A DNA stretch of 64,000 nt from Saprospiraceae bacterium (GCA_020629035.1 JAHDEC010000005.1:114026-178025), one strand, 5' to 3'. Counted from the first letter of the stretch, positions 1 to 9,266 are shown. The notes: generated from the letters alone by a model not told the origin. Program-made: numbers and translations.

Positions 1-237
1 TCAAATGAGTACCATGAATTTGAACGATTAATAAGGCATGTGGTTACAGATACTATGCTCAAACAAAGACAAAGAATATCATCTATACTTTTTCACACAG
101 CTGAAGAACGATATAGACAAATAGAATTAATTCATCCCGGAGTAAATCAGAAAGTGGCCCTCAAACACATTGCTTCATACCTTGGAATAACCATGGAAAC
201 CCTTAGTAGAGTAAGAAAAAATATTTCCGGAAATTGA
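1..237 (+). CDS. Crp/Fnr-family transcriptional regulator, C-terminal part
   Basis: Only the last 78 residues are visible. The frame is open from base 1, so the gene starts before the window. The visible part is the winged-helix DNA-binding end of a Crp/Fnr regulator: a helix reading AEERYRQIELIHPG leads into a helix-turn-helix with KHIASYLGITMETLSRVRK, a pattern common in Bacteroidota members of the family. The cyclic-nucleotide-binding-like N-terminal domain lies outside, so the effector is unknown. A flavodoxin-fold oxidoreductase follows 56 bases downstream on the same strand. Control of that gene by this regulator is plausible but only inferred. Confidence 0.85.
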   Translation, partial: SNEYHEFERLIRHVVTDTMLKQRQRISSILFHTAEERYRQIELIHPGVNQKVALKHIASYLGITMETLSRVRKNISGN

Positions 238-293
238 TCTATATCAATTGTTTTATTCCTTTTCTTTAAAACCTTTGTGATAAAGAAAAGCAC

Positions 294-872
294 ATGAAAA
301 ATATACTGCTAATTAATGGCCACCCAGATCCAGAAAGCTATAATTGCGCACTGGCCAATGCCTATGTTAAAGGAGCAAATAATTCAACCGCTAAGCTTCA
401 AACTATCCAGATAAACAAGCTAGATTTTAATCCTAATCTCCAATTTGGCTATCGTAAACGGACTGAACTGGAACCCGACTTATTAGATGCTCAGCAAAAA
501 CTGCTCTGGGCTGATCACATCGTATGGATTTATCCAGTCTGGTGGGGCTCAGTTCCGGCTATTTTGAAAGGATTTATAGACCGCGTATTTCTTCCTGGTT
601 TTGCCTTTAAAAAACGTGAAGGATCTGTATGGTGGGACAAGTATTTTATCGGAAAAACATCAAGAATAATCTGTACACTTGATCAACCAACTTGGTACTA
701 TCGAATCATCAATAGAGCGCCAAGTCATCATGCTATGAAAAAGCTAACCATGAATTTTATTGGCGTAAAATCAGTAAAAATAACCAGCATTGGACCCTTA
801 AGACTATCCAAGGAGTCATTCAGAAAAAAGTGGTTAACGAAAATAGAAGCTTTAGGAAAGGCCAATAAATAA
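294..872 (+). CDS. NAD(P)H-dependent oxidoreductase, flavodoxin-like fold
   Basis: A 192-residue cytoplasmic protein of the NAD(P)H:quinone oxidoreductase / flavodoxin_2 family (MdaB, KefF and NQO1 relatives), which use FMN or FAD for two-electron reduction of quinones or electrophiles. Residues 1-12 (MKNILLINGHPD) form the first beta strand and phosphate loop. The WADHIVWIYPVWWGSVPAILKGFIDRV block at about 72-98 is the characteristic flavin-contact segment. The substrate cannot be read from sequence. ATG at 294 gives the normal family length. The gene follows a Crp/Fnr regulator on the same strand, so redox- or stress-linked expression is a reasonable guess. Confidence 0.85.
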   Translation: MKNILLINGHPDPESYNCALANAYVKGANNSTAKLQTIQINKLDFNPNLQFGYRKRTELEPDLLDAQQKLLWADHIVWIYPVWWGSVPAILKGFIDRVFLPGFAFKKREGSVWWDKYFIGKTSRIICTLDQPTWYYRIINRAPSHHAMKKLTMNFIGVKSVKITSIGPLRLSKESFRKKWLTKIEALGKANK

Positions 873-1036
873 TAAATCGATGATTAAACATTTCTGAGTG
901 CTATGCAGAAATAGTCGCTTTTGCCTAGCTGAAAAATAGACCTTCGCAGCTATTTAAAAATAACAAACTGTTTAGCAGTTGATTTATTGGGAGACATTAT
1001 GATCACTCAGACTGAAGTAACCTGTTATGAAGATAG

Positions 1037-1516
1037 AGCGTATCAGTTATCATCGAAGGATCGCCCAACATAGATGGACCTTATACACCTCTTGTCAATC
1101 GATCAGTTAATATTATTCCTGGTTTGGCGGCAGTGCCGATTGTCAATTCTGTAGACAGTATTGAAGCTAGGTTTGTAAGAATTACTGTTACTGGAGCAGA
1201 TGTCTACACAGGTACATGGGTAAGTCTTACTGAATTAAGAGTATTTGGTGAAGGTGAGCAAACCTATTCTAGTGTAAACGATACAGCTAAGAAAAATGTA
1301 AAAATATCTCCTAATCCTGCTACTGCTGAAATAACCATAGAAAGTGAGGAAGTATACGATTTAGTATCGGTTTATGATCAGTCTGGAAGAAAATTAATCC
1401 AAAGCCCAATAAAGCACTTAGTAACACTTGATGTAAGTGAACTTCAATCAGGTATTTACATAGTAAGGCTTGAGGGCAACTACAAACCACATGTTTTAAA
1501 GTTTGTAAAGCTTTAA
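1037..1516 (+). pseudogene. Remnant of a secreted protein: F5/8-type-C-like end plus T9SS sorting domain
   Basis: The frame opens after in-frame stops at 1028 and 1034 and has no convincing start; the first candidate is a TTG at 1124. The translation from 1037 (SVSVIIEGSPNIDGPYTP...) reads like the end of a discoidin/F5-8-type-C carbohydrate-binding domain (ARFVRITVTGADVYTG, SLTELRVFGEG). It is followed by a complete T9SS type A sorting domain (KISPNPATAEITIES ... LQSGIYIVRLEG). A neighbouring frame just upstream reads MKIER, suggesting one frameshift near 1045. Bases 873-1036 show no intact gene. I read this as the decayed 3' end of a large exported protein. Sequencing error or a non-standard start is a less likely alternative. 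Confidence 0.6.
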
Positions 1517-1526
1517 ATATTTAGCC

Positions 1527-1568
1527 AAAAAAGAGTGAATAGAAGATTTCTATTCACTCTTTTTTTTT
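1527..1568. terminator. Bidirectional rho-independent terminator
   Basis: A perfect 14-bp stem (1531-1544 with 1548-1561) with a 3-base loop GAT. It is preceded by a run of A and followed by a run of T to 1568. It sits between the plus-strand T9SS remnant and the convergent minus-strand dcd, whose stop codon lies inside the T run, so it can serve both. Confidence 0.85.
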
Positions 1569-2103
1569 ACCACTTATTCATCCACATCATCGACTCTACC
1601 GGGCGAGTTACTTTTTCGACATATTTAGCGCCTACTTTCTTATTGTAAAATTGGTCCACATCACCATCAATCTTAAAATATATAAGTTGACCAATAGGCA
1701 TATTCTTGTATATTCTTACGGGCTGTACACATGATATTTCCAACGTCCAAGTATTGCAAAAGCCTACATCACCTTTTCCCGCAGTCGCATGGATATCAAT
1801 TCCTAATCTACCAATACTCGATTTACCTTCTAAAAATGGTACCGAATTATGGGTTTCTGTATATTCCAATGTTACTCCTAGATATAAAATACCGGGCTGT
1901 ATAACATAGCCTTCATCTGGGATTTCGAAATACTCGATTTGATTATGTTTCTTAGCGTCCAAGGTCTTATTTCTATAAGTAGCTAAGGTTTTTCCTAGAT
2001 GCACATCGTAGGAGTTAGTTCCTAAACATTTTCGATCGTAAGGCTCGATAACAATTTGCTTGTCTTCGATACTTTTTAATATTTGTTGGTCGGTCAGTAT
2101 CAT
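1567..2103 (-). CDS. dcd: dCTP deaminase
   Basis: A 178-residue dCTP deaminase of the trimeric dUTPase-like fold. It deaminates dCTP to dUTP, feeding dUMP/dTTP synthesis. Diagnostic segments are TNSYDVHLG near residue 29, the catalytic-region block LEGKSSIGRLGIDIHATAGKGDVGF at about 91-115, and QPVRIYKNMPIGQLIYFK at about 126-143. Length matches the family. The ATG at 2103 is divergent from the phosphopantetheinyl transferase gene, with only 29 bases between the two starts, so the promoters overlap. Its stop codon overlaps the T run of the terminator at 1527-1568. Confidence 0.93.
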   Translation of the reverse strand: MILTDQQILKSIEDKQIVIEPYDRKCLGTNSYDVHLGKTLATYRNKTLDAKKHNQIEYFEIPDEGYVIQPGILYLGVTLEYTETHNSVPFLEGKSSIGRLGIDIHATAGKGDVGFCNTWTLEISCVQPVRIYKNMPIGQLIYFKIDGDVDQFYNKKVGAKYVEKVTRPVESMMWMNKW

Positions 2104-2132
2104 GGCTTCGTGATATCGCTTAAATTTACAGG

Positions 2133-2762
2133 ATGACTTTTGATTTCAAAAAAATATTTGAAGATCACTCATTCGTGGCTGTTATGCATACGGATGAAGA
2201 TTGGCAAAAGTACATAGATGCTTTGAATCTAAGTCAAAATGAACGGGAAGTTCTCCACACCATGAAAGACTTCCGGAAAAAAGAATGGTTAAGTGCACGA
2301 ATGGCCTTTCTGCTGATGTTAGGTAAAGCACCCATTTTTATAAAAGACGAATTCGGAAAGCCATGGCTAAAAGACGATAATCACTACATCTCAATCTCCC
2401 ACTCCCTTAATAAGGTAGCAATCATCTACCACTCTAAAAGAGTTGGTATTGACATTCAGCAGCGACAGGACAAAATTTTAAAATTAGCGCCCAAATTTAT
2501 TTTGCCAACAGAAATTGAAGCCCTCAAATCAGAAGAAAAATTAGATTGCTTTCATTATTATTGGGGCGCTAAAGAAAGTCTTTTCAAGGCATATGGAGAG
2601 AAAAAAGTAGACTTTAAAAAACATCTTAAAGTTGATAAAATGAACCCCAAAACCTTACAAGCTGTCCAAGCCAGCATACATAAGGAAAACTATACTGGAC
2701 AATATAATGTCCATTTTGAATCGTTAAATGAATACTATTTAGCTTATGTCATTGAACAATAA
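2133..2762 (+). CDS. 4'-phosphopantetheinyl transferase superfamily protein
   Basis: A 209-residue Sfp/AcpT-type transferase that moves the phosphopantetheine arm of CoA onto a carrier-protein serine. Family motifs are visible: FGKPWL with ISISHSLNKVAI at about 70-90, the Mg-binding VGIDIQ near 107, and the WGAKESLFKAYG block at about 144-155. The acyl carrier protein encoded at 16866-17099 is one likely substrate, by inference. The 3' end overlaps the start of the next gene (ATG at 2746) by 17 bases, which suggests translational coupling. Confidence 0.87.
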   Translation: MTFDFKKIFEDHSFVAVMHTDEDWQKYIDALNLSQNEREVLHTMKDFRKKEWLSARMAFLLMLGKAPIFIKDEFGKPWLKDDNHYISISHSLNKVAIIYHSKRVGIDIQQRQDKILKLAPKFILPTEIEALKSEEKLDCFHYYWGAKESLFKAYGEKKVDFKKHLKVDKMNPKTLQAVQASIHKENYTGQYNVHFESLNEYYLAYVIEQ

Positions 2763-3195
2763 AATAATATTTCTACTATTGGCTATTAGTTTACTTTTTG
2801 CTTCATGTAAGGCTGACAAAACTGCTGCAGCTAATGCTGCGAGCGAGGTAGAAATGACAGATCAGGTACCCTCATCTTTTATGATGTTTTATGATCAATT
2901 CCATAGAGATAGTACTTTTCAAATGAATCGTATCTCATTTCCACTTCCCAGTCAAGCAGACAATACTCCCTGGCTTAAAGAAAACTGGTCATTGCACAGG
3001 CCGTTTAATAATCTAGGAGACGAATACTTGCGAAGTTTTGCTAATTTTTCAGGAATTATAACTGAGCGCATTATCCATAAAAGTGGTTTGTTCGAAATGA
3101 ATAGAAGATTCGCTGAGTTAGGTGGTCATTGGCACTTAATTCATTACTCCGTAAAACAAGAGCAAGGAGAATGGAAAAATGACACAATTAATTAA
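2746..3195 (+). CDS. Small lipoprotein, DUF4348-like
   Basis: A 149-residue exported lipoprotein: a lysine-poor start, a hydrophobic stretch (IIFLLLAISLLFASC) and a lipobox LFASC placing Cys at about residue 21. The mature part contains FYDQFHRDSTFQMNRISFPL, which resembles the Bacteroidota DUF4348 family. No catalytic motif is evident and the function is unknown. It overlaps the upstream transferase gene. Its stop codon interlocks with the stop of the convergent hldD gene through a shared TTAA. Confidence 0.75.
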   Translation: MSLNNKIIFLLLAISLLFASCKADKTAAANAASEVEMTDQVPSSFMMFYDQFHRDSTFQMNRISFPLPSQADNTPWLKENWSLHRPFNNLGDEYLRSFANFSGIITERIIHKSGLFEMNRRFAELGGHWHLIHYSVKQEQGEWKNDTIN

Positions 3196-4157
3196 TAATA
3201 TCTTTCTTTCATCAAATATTCTTGGACATAATCCTCAATTCCAGATTCCAAACTGTAGGCTGCTCCTGCATAATTACTAGCAGTTAATTTAGTCATATCT
3301 GCTTGTGTGTAATACTGATATTTATCGCGTATATCCTCAGGTGTGTCGATAAAGTCGATATCAGGGGCTAAGCCCATAGCGCTAAAAGTTGATGCAGCTA
3401 AATCGTAAAATGTTCGGGCTTTTCCAGTGCCAATGTTGTATAATCCATGCTCAGCTTTTCCTTCCATTAGATGTGTGCACATGTCTACCACATCCTTTAC
3501 ATAAACAAAATCCCTTTGTTGCTCACCATCAGCATAACCTTCTTTATGAGATCTAAAAAGTGACATTTTACCTCTTTTCTTAATCTGATGATAAGTATGA
3601 AAAATCACTGAAGCCATCCGCCCTTTGTGAAATTCATTAGGACCATAAACATTAAAAAATTTTAATCCGTACCAGTAAGGTGGCGTATCTTTTTGTTGCA
3701 AAGCCCATTGGTCAAAATCATTTTTAGAATCACCATAAGGATTTAATGGCTTAAAAGAACTCACCAACTCATGATCATCCTTAAAGCCAAGAGCACCATC
3801 ACCATAGGTTGCTGCACTGGATGCGTATATTAAAGGGATCTGATAACGATAACATCGATGCCAAACTGCCTTGCTGTAATTTAGATTTAGTTCGTTAAAA
3901 AGGGAAACACTCATTTCTGCAGTATCCGTTCTGGCACCTAAGTGATACACTAAATCTACGTCCATGTGATGCTGGTCTAACCAGTCACCAAAAATGGTTC
4001 GATTGACTTTGGAAATGTATTGCTTTTGTTCAATGTTGCCCAACTTGTCTAATCGAGAAAAATCATCGACTAACACTAAATCATCAAAACCCAGTGCATT
4101 TAATTTACTGCATAAGGCTGAAGCTATAAATCCGGCTGCTCCTGTAACGACTATCAT
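3192..4157 (-). CDS. hldD: ADP-L-glycero-D-manno-heptose 6-epimerase
   Basis: A 321-residue extended short-chain dehydrogenase matching HldD/RfaD, which makes ADP-L-glycero-D-manno-heptose for the lipopolysaccharide core. Visible are the N-terminal Rossmann motif TGAAGFIASAL, the active-site SSAATYGDG and YGDSK (Tyr-x3-Lys), and the family-specific FNVYGPNEFHKGRMASVIFH and EGYADGEQQRDFVYVKDV. The last glycine of the usual GxxGxxG is Ala here, which some NADP-binding enzymes tolerate. The start directly abuts the stop of gcvP upstream on the same strand, so the two are probably co-transcribed, although they act in different pathways. Confidence 0.92.
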   Translation of the reverse strand: MIVVTGAAGFIASALCSKLNALGFDDLVLVDDFSRLDKLGNIEQKQYISKVNRTIFGDWLDQHHMDVDLVYHLGARTDTAEMSVSLFNELNLNYSKAVWHRCYRYQIPLIYASSAATYGDGALGFKDDHELVSSFKPLNPYGDSKNDFDQWALQQKDTPPYWYGLKFFNVYGPNEFHKGRMASVIFHTYHQIKKRGKMSLFRSHKEGYADGEQQRDFVYVKDVVDMCTHLMEGKAEHGLYNIGTGKARTFYDLAASTFSAMGLAPDIDFIDTPEDIRDKYQYYTQADMTKLTASNYAGAAYSLESGIEDYVQEYLMKERYY

Positions 4158-7004
4158 CTATTGGTAAGACTCAACAGATGGACAAGTACAAATTAAGTTT
4201 CTATCTCCATAAGCATTATCGATTCTTGCTACCGTCGGCCAGAATTTTCTACCCTGCTTCAAATAGTCGAGCGGATAGGCTGCTTTTTGTCGAGAATATG
4301 GATAATTCCAATCGTCTGCCGCCACACGATGTAAGGTATGTGGTGCATTGTGTAGGACATTATTATCCTGTGGATAATCACCACTAATAATTTCTTCAAT
4401 TTCCGCTTTGATACCTAACATCGCCTGAATAAACATGTCAATTTCCTCAAGATTCTCGCTCTCAGTCGGTTCTATCATAATGGTTCCTGCTACCGGAAAA
4501 CTCAAGGTCGGAGCATGAAAACCATAATCGATAAGTCGCTTTGCCACATCTTCCGCAGTAATGCCAAATGCTTTATAAGGCCTTAAGTCAATGATTAATT
4601 CGTGAGCACACATGCCGTCCTCTCCGGTATATAAAGTCTCGTAAGAACCATCCAAACAAGATTTAATATAATTTGCATTTAGTAGAGCAATAGCAGTTGA
4701 TTGCTTTAGACCATCTGGCCCAAGCATACGTATGTAAGCATAAGAAATAAGCAAAATACTAGCACTACCATTAGGCGCTGCCGAAATGGCATCTATCGCT
4801 TTGTCGCCACCTACATTTTCATAAACATGACCTGGCAGAAATGGCGCTAATTTATCATTAACACAAATCGGTCCCATGCCCGGTCCACCGCCACCGTGTG
4901 GTATAGCAAAGGTTTTGTGTAGATTAAGATGACATACATCCGCTCCAATAGCTCCTGGTGAAGTATAACCTACCTGCGCATTCATATTTGCGCCATCCAT
5001 GTAGACTAAACCACCATAATCATGAACAATATCACAAATTTCTTTAACAGCAGACTCAAACACTCCATGCGTAGATGGATAGGTAATCATTAATGCCGCT
5101 AAATTATCCTTATGTTCTTCAGCTCTTGCTTTCAAATCTGCCACATCGATATTTCCTTTCTCATCACATTGGACAACCACCACTTTCATACCACACATAA
5201 CTCCACTAGCAGGATTAGTACCATGGGCTGAAGAAGGTATAAGTACTACCTTTCGATCATCGTTTCGATCTAAATGATAAGCTCGAATACTCATCAGTCC
5301 TGCATATTCTCCTTGTGCTCCTGAATTTGGCTGCAATGAACAAGCCGTAAAGCCAGTGATGTCGCACAAATATGCTCTTAGCTCAGTAAACATCTGCTGA
5401 TAACCTGCTGCCTGATCTAGAGGAACAAATGGATGTATCTGACTAAACCCATCCCAACTAAGGGGCATAAGCTGAGTCGCCGCATTCAGTTTCATGGTAC
5501 AAGAACCCAATGGAATCATGGAGTGTACTAATGACAAATCCTTATTTTCTAAGGACTTTATATATCGCATGATCGATGTTTCAGTCCGATACTTTTTAAA
5601 GACCTCATTATCACAAAAGCTAGTGGTTCGAACTAGTTCAACTGGTAATTTTCCTACCTCTGTGAAGTCTGGTTTAATCCCTAAAACTTCACAAATAACC
5701 TCTAAGTCCTCAAGGTGTGTTGTCTCATCTAGACTGATACTGATAAAATCTTCGCCATAAAAGAAGTTTACCTTTTGTTCGATAGCTCTTGCTCTTATGG
5801 CATCTTGTTGCATGCCTTCTATGTGGAAAGTTACTGTGTCAAACATGGTACTATTGTCCACAACAAAACCATCATTGGTTAAACCCTGGCTAAGGGCCTT
5901 AGTCAGTGAATGAATGGTATTTGCAATCGCCAACAAGCCCTCTTTACCATGGTAGACAGCATACATTCCCGCCATATTGGCGAGTAGAGCCTGCGCTGTG
6001 CAAATGTTAGATGTTGCTTTTTCTCGCTTAATATGTTGTTCCCGAGTTTGCAGTGCCATTCTTAGAGCTGGATGTTCGTCCGCATCTTGAGAAACTCCTA
6101 TGATTCTGCCTGGTATTTGTCGCTTAAATTTTTCGTGCGTTGCAAAATATCCAGCATGAGGTCCTCCATAACCCAATGGTATACCAAAACGTTGTGTAGT
6201 GCCGACCACAACATCCGCTCCCCACTCTCCTGGTGGTTTAAGTAAGGATAAGGCCATTAAATCAGCGGCAACACATAAAAAGATCTCTTTAGATTCTAGT
6301 TCTATGGAATAAGCTCTATAGTCTTCCACACTTCCCTTGGCATTGGGAAACTGTAAAAAGGAAGCAAAAAATGTAGTTCCATCTAAAGGCGTTTCGTCCC
6401 ATTTACCTACAACTATTTCGATATTTAAAGGGGCTGCGCGTGTTTCTAAAATGTTTTTAGTTTGCTCGAAAACTCCTTCATCTACAAAACACTTATTTAT
6501 GGAGGCACCTTTGTTTCGCTTATTTTTTTGGTAGTACAACATGGCCATAGCCTCCGCCGCCGCGGTACCTTCATCTAACAGTGATGCGTTAGCTAAAGGC
6601 ATCCCAGTAAGATCCGAAACTACCGTTTGAAAGTTTAATAAACTTTCTAATCTACCCTGTGCTATTTCTGCTTGATATGGAGTGTATTGTGTATACCATC
6701 CTGGATTTTCCAAGATATTTCGAAGAATCACAGAAGGTGTAATTGTGTTATAATACCCTTGACCGATGTATGACTTAAAAACACTATTCTTTGCTGCTAA
6801 GGATTTTATGTGATTTAGATATTCATACTCAGACATAGCCGCTGGAACATCCAATGATTTCTCAGATCTTATGTTTTTAGGAACTGTTTTATCTACTAAT
6901 TCTTCTATACTTTTTGCTCCTATTTTAGACAACATTGTAGCAGTATCATCTCCATGCACTCCTATGTGCCTTTTGTCGAACGATCCAGTTTGGTTCTGTT
7001 TCAT
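4158..7004 (-). CDS. gcvP: Glycine dehydrogenase (decarboxylating), glycine cleavage P protein
   Basis: A 948-residue single-chain P protein that decarboxylates glycine and passes the aminomethyl group to the lipoyl H protein. Both halves are present: the N-terminal non-catalytic-like half, and a C-terminal half with the PLP lysine in HLNLHKTFAIPHGGGGPG (Lys697) and the SSAHGTNPAS segment. Length agrees with other fused P proteins. No gcvT or gcvH lies nearby, as is common in Bacteroidota. The 166 bases upstream show no recognisable glycine riboswitch. Confidence 0.96.
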   Translation of the reverse strand: MKQNQTGSFDKRHIGVHGDDTATMLSKIGAKSIEELVDKTVPKNIRSEKSLDVPAAMSEYEYLNHIKSLAAKNSVFKSYIGQGYYNTITPSVILRNILENPGWYTQYTPYQAEIAQGRLESLLNFQTVVSDLTGMPLANASLLDEGTAAAEAMAMLYYQKNKRNKGASINKCFVDEGVFEQTKNILETRAAPLNIEIVVGKWDETPLDGTTFFASFLQFPNAKGSVEDYRAYSIELESKEIFLCVAADLMALSLLKPPGEWGADVVVGTTQRFGIPLGYGGPHAGYFATHEKFKRQIPGRIIGVSQDADEHPALRMALQTREQHIKREKATSNICTAQALLANMAGMYAVYHGKEGLLAIANTIHSLTKALSQGLTNDGFVVDNSTMFDTVTFHIEGMQQDAIRARAIEQKVNFFYGEDFISISLDETTHLEDLEVICEVLGIKPDFTEVGKLPVELVRTTSFCDNEVFKKYRTETSIMRYIKSLENKDLSLVHSMIPLGSCTMKLNAATQLMPLSWDGFSQIHPFVPLDQAAGYQQMFTELRAYLCDITGFTACSLQPNSGAQGEYAGLMSIRAYHLDRNDDRKVVLIPSSAHGTNPASGVMCGMKVVVVQCDEKGNIDVADLKARAEEHKDNLAALMITYPSTHGVFESAVKEICDIVHDYGGLVYMDGANMNAQVGYTSPGAIGADVCHLNLHKTFAIPHGGGGPGMGPICVNDKLAPFLPGHVYENVGGDKAIDAISAAPNGSASILLISYAYIRMLGPDGLKQSTAIALLNANYIKSCLDGSYETLYTGEDGMCAHELIIDLRPYKAFGITAEDVAKRLIDYGFHAPTLSFPVAGTIMIEPTESENLEEIDMFIQAMLGIKAEIEEIISGDYPQDNNVLHNAPHTLHRVAADDWNYPYSRQKAAYPLDYLKQGRKFWPTVARIDNAYGDRNLICTCPSVESYQ

Positions 7005-7170
7005 TGTAAGCTGATTATTAGACTGACAAAATAAGTTATTCTTATAATAATAGTGAAGCTATTTAAGAGATAATTGTTCACCATTATATGTGGAAAAATA
7101 AATTTATAATGGCTTGATAGTGAGAAGCACAGAAATAAAAACCTGTAATTGACTGATTATAAACCCTTTC

Positions 7171-7773
7171 CTATTTAATATAGAAATCAAAAAGTGTTTG
7201 GCCTTGCAATGTTCCAACTAAATGATCTCCTATAGATACTGGACCTACACCTGCAGGAGTGCCGGTATAGATTAAATCACCTTGTTGCAAGGTAAAGAAT
7301 TTAGAAATATGGACGATCAGGGTGTCAAAATTGAAAATCATATCCTGCGAAGATCCATCTTGAACTAATACATCATTTTTAAATAACTGGAATTTGATAT
7401 TTTCTTCAGTAGGTAAGTTTACAAATGAGCTAAGTGCAGCTGAATTATCAAATCCTTTAGCTATTTCCCAAGGGTGTCCTTTTTCCTTAAGCTTTGATTG
7501 TAAATCCCTTGCGGTAAAATCAATCCCTAGAGCTATAGATTCGTAGTAATCTTTTGTAAAAGCTGGCTGGATGTATTTTCCGTTCTTTTTTATTTTTAAA
7601 ACTAACTCCAATTCATAGTGAACATCCTCGGAAAATTCAGGTATGTAGAATGGATCGTTGTTTCTTAGTAAAGCAGTAGGTGGTTTCATAAACACTAGCG
7701 GTTGCTTTGGAACCTGGTTGTTCAGTTCCTTGGCATGGTCTACGTAATTTCTCCCAATGCAGAAAATTTTCAT
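7171..7773 (-). CDS. Fumarylacetoacetate hydrolase family protein
   Basis: A 200-residue FAH-fold protein (YcgM/FAHD1-like). Members hydrolyse acylpyruvates or decarboxylate oxaloacetate with a divalent metal. The metal-binding acidic residues are seen in HYELELVLKI (two Glu near residue 58) and in GIDFTARDLQ (Asp near 90). IYTGTPAGVGPV near 170 is the conserved C-terminal loop. It follows trpS with a 3-base gap on the same strand, so it is likely in its operon. The substrate is not predictable from sequence. Confidence 0.87.
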   Translation of the reverse strand: MKIFCIGRNYVDHAKELNNQVPKQPLVFMKPPTALLRNNDPFYIPEFSEDVHYELELVLKIKKNGKYIQPAFTKDYYESIALGIDFTARDLQSKLKEKGHPWEIAKGFDNSAALSSFVNLPTEENIKFQLFKNDVLVQDGSSQDMIFNFDTLIVHISKFFTLQQGDLIYTGTPAGVGPVSIGDHLVGTLQGQTLFDFYIK

Positions 7774-7776
7774 GGC

Positions 7777-8778
7777 TTAGAATTTCACGTTTAGCAAGCC
7801 GCATAAATCTTTTACTTCTCGGACAGTCTCTTGTGCTCTTTTTCGTATTTCAGCTGAGGACTGTTTAATCTGATACTTGATTTCCTTTTTGTTAGCCTCT
7901 AAGTTTTTTCGATTTTCAACGAACTTTCGGTTGAGTTCCAGTAGGGCGTCAGCTGTGGCATCTTTTAGATCCACATATTTTAATTGACCATTTGTGTGAT
8001 CTTGCATTAAGGTATTATGCGTTTCGTCTTTACCACATGCTTTTAATAGTTCAAACAGGTTAGCTACACCTACACTCATTTCACCTTCTGGAGTATCTCC
8101 CGTATCTGTCACGGCACTTCTAATTTGTTTTTTCAATCTTGCTTCTTCTGCAAACACGCTGATGTAGTGTTTTTCACCAGCACTTTTGCTCATTTTTCTT
8201 GTGGGATCTGCAGTAGATTTTATTTTTGGCGTTTTTGTCAATAGTGTTTCAGGTAAAACAAAATACTCCTTTCCTACTTGATTATTAAAGCGATTGGCGA
8301 TTTCTCGGGTAAGCTCTAAATGCTGTTTTTGGTCCTCTCCCACTGGCACAAAATCCGCTTTATAAATAAGAATGTCTGCTGCTTGCAAAACGGGATAATC
8401 AAAAAGACCTACACTTATAAAACCAGCTGCTTTTTCTTGGCTGTTGTTGCTTTTATCTTTAAACTGAGTCATGTTTTCAACCCTTCCCATTGCCGCAAAG
8501 TTGTTAAATATCCATCCTAGCTCGGCGTGTTCTGGCACTAAAGATTGGATAAACAAATTCTCTGCTTTTACGCCGACAGCCATTAGATTAAAAATCATGG
8601 CCCATGTATTTACCCTTAGTTTTTTAACATCATACGGCATGGTCATCGCGTGATAGTCCACCACTCCAAACATACATTGATAATCAGCTTGTAAGTCTAC
8701 CCAGTTTTTACTGGCGCCGAAGTAATTGCCAAAATGCATATCTCCCGTAGGTTGTATACATGATAATACTCTCTTCAT
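7777..8778 (-). CDS. trpS: Tryptophan--tRNA ligase
   Basis: A 333-residue class I aminoacyl-tRNA synthetase. The HIGH-type signature appears as PTGDMHFGNYFG at residues 11-22 and the KMSKS loop as RKMSKS near 195. SVGLFDYPVLQAADILIYKADFVPVGEDQKQH is the TrpRS active-site block. Length is normal. It sits 15 bases after ridA and 3 bases before the FAH-family gene, all on the minus strand, forming a likely three-gene operon. Confidence 0.95.
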   Translation of the reverse strand: MKRVLSCIQPTGDMHFGNYFGASKNWVDLQADYQCMFGVVDYHAMTMPYDVKKLRVNTWAMIFNLMAVGVKAENLFIQSLVPEHAELGWIFNNFAAMGRVENMTQFKDKSNNSQEKAAGFISVGLFDYPVLQAADILIYKADFVPVGEDQKQHLELTREIANRFNNQVGKEYFVLPETLLTKTPKIKSTADPTRKMSKSAGEKHYISVFAEEARLKKQIRSAVTDTGDTPEGEMSVGVANLFELLKACGKDETHNTLMQDHTNGQLKYVDLKDATADALLELNRKFVENRKNLEANKKEIKYQIKQSSAEIRKRAQETVREVKDLCGLLNVKF

Positions 8779-8793
8779 TAGTTTTGGTTTTTA

Positions 8794-9177
8794 CTATTCG
8801 ACAATAGCAATACAAGAAATCTCAACATTGACAAACTTAGGCAAGTTAGCCACTTCAACTAAAGCTCTGCAAGGTGCTGTATCGTCATTAAAATATTCAC
8901 CATATACTGCATTAATTCTAGCATAGTCGTTCATATCAGAGACAAAGACTGAGCATTTTAAGACATTTTCAAAATTAGTACCTGCCGCTTCTAAAACAGC
9001 ACCAAGGTTTTTCATAACCTGATGAGTTTCTTCTTCTATGCTTCCCATTTTCATTTCTCCTGATGCAGGATCTAAAGCTATCTGTCCAGACACATATAAT
9101 GTATCATTATGCAAAGTCGCCTGATTGTAAGGACCTATCGGAGCAGGTGCCTTATCAGTAAAGATTATTTTTTTCAT
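8794..9177 (-). CDS. ridA: RidA family enamine/imine deaminase
   Basis: A 127-residue YjgF/YER057c/UK114 protein. RidA hydrolyses reactive 2-aminoacrylate and other enamines released by PLP enzymes. Family hallmarks are APAPIGPYNQA at 9-19, LYVSGQIALDPASGEM at about 27-42, and the substrate-carboxylate arginine in PCRALVEVANLPK near residue 105. It is the first gene of a minus-strand run with trpS and the FAH-family gene. Confidence 0.93.
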   Translation of the reverse strand: MKKIIFTDKAPAPIGPYNQATLHNDTLYVSGQIALDPASGEMKMGSIEEETHQVMKNLGAVLEAAGTNFENVLKCSVFVSDMNDYARINAVYGEYFNDDTAPCRALVEVANLPKFVNVEISCIAIVE

Positions 9178-9203
9178 AATATCAAAATCATGTATATAAA
9201 TAG

Positions 9204-9240
9204 AAAAAGCTCCTCTTCCAAGTAATTAGAAGGGAGCTTC
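9204..9240 (-). terminator. Rho-independent terminator after rpmF
   Basis: On the minus strand an AAGCTCCC...GGAGCTT stem with an AT-rich loop is followed by TTTTTCTATTT. It lies between rpmF and ridA and would end the yceD-rpmF transcript. The stem is slightly imperfect in the middle. Confidence 0.7.
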
Positions 9241-9266
9241 GGGTTTTATTCCTTTAGAAGTTCGAC

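Noticed and set aside
7005..7170. Glycine riboswitch upstream of gcvP
   Set aside because: The spacer is AT-rich and shows neither the conserved glycine aptamer core nor a terminator-type expression platform.
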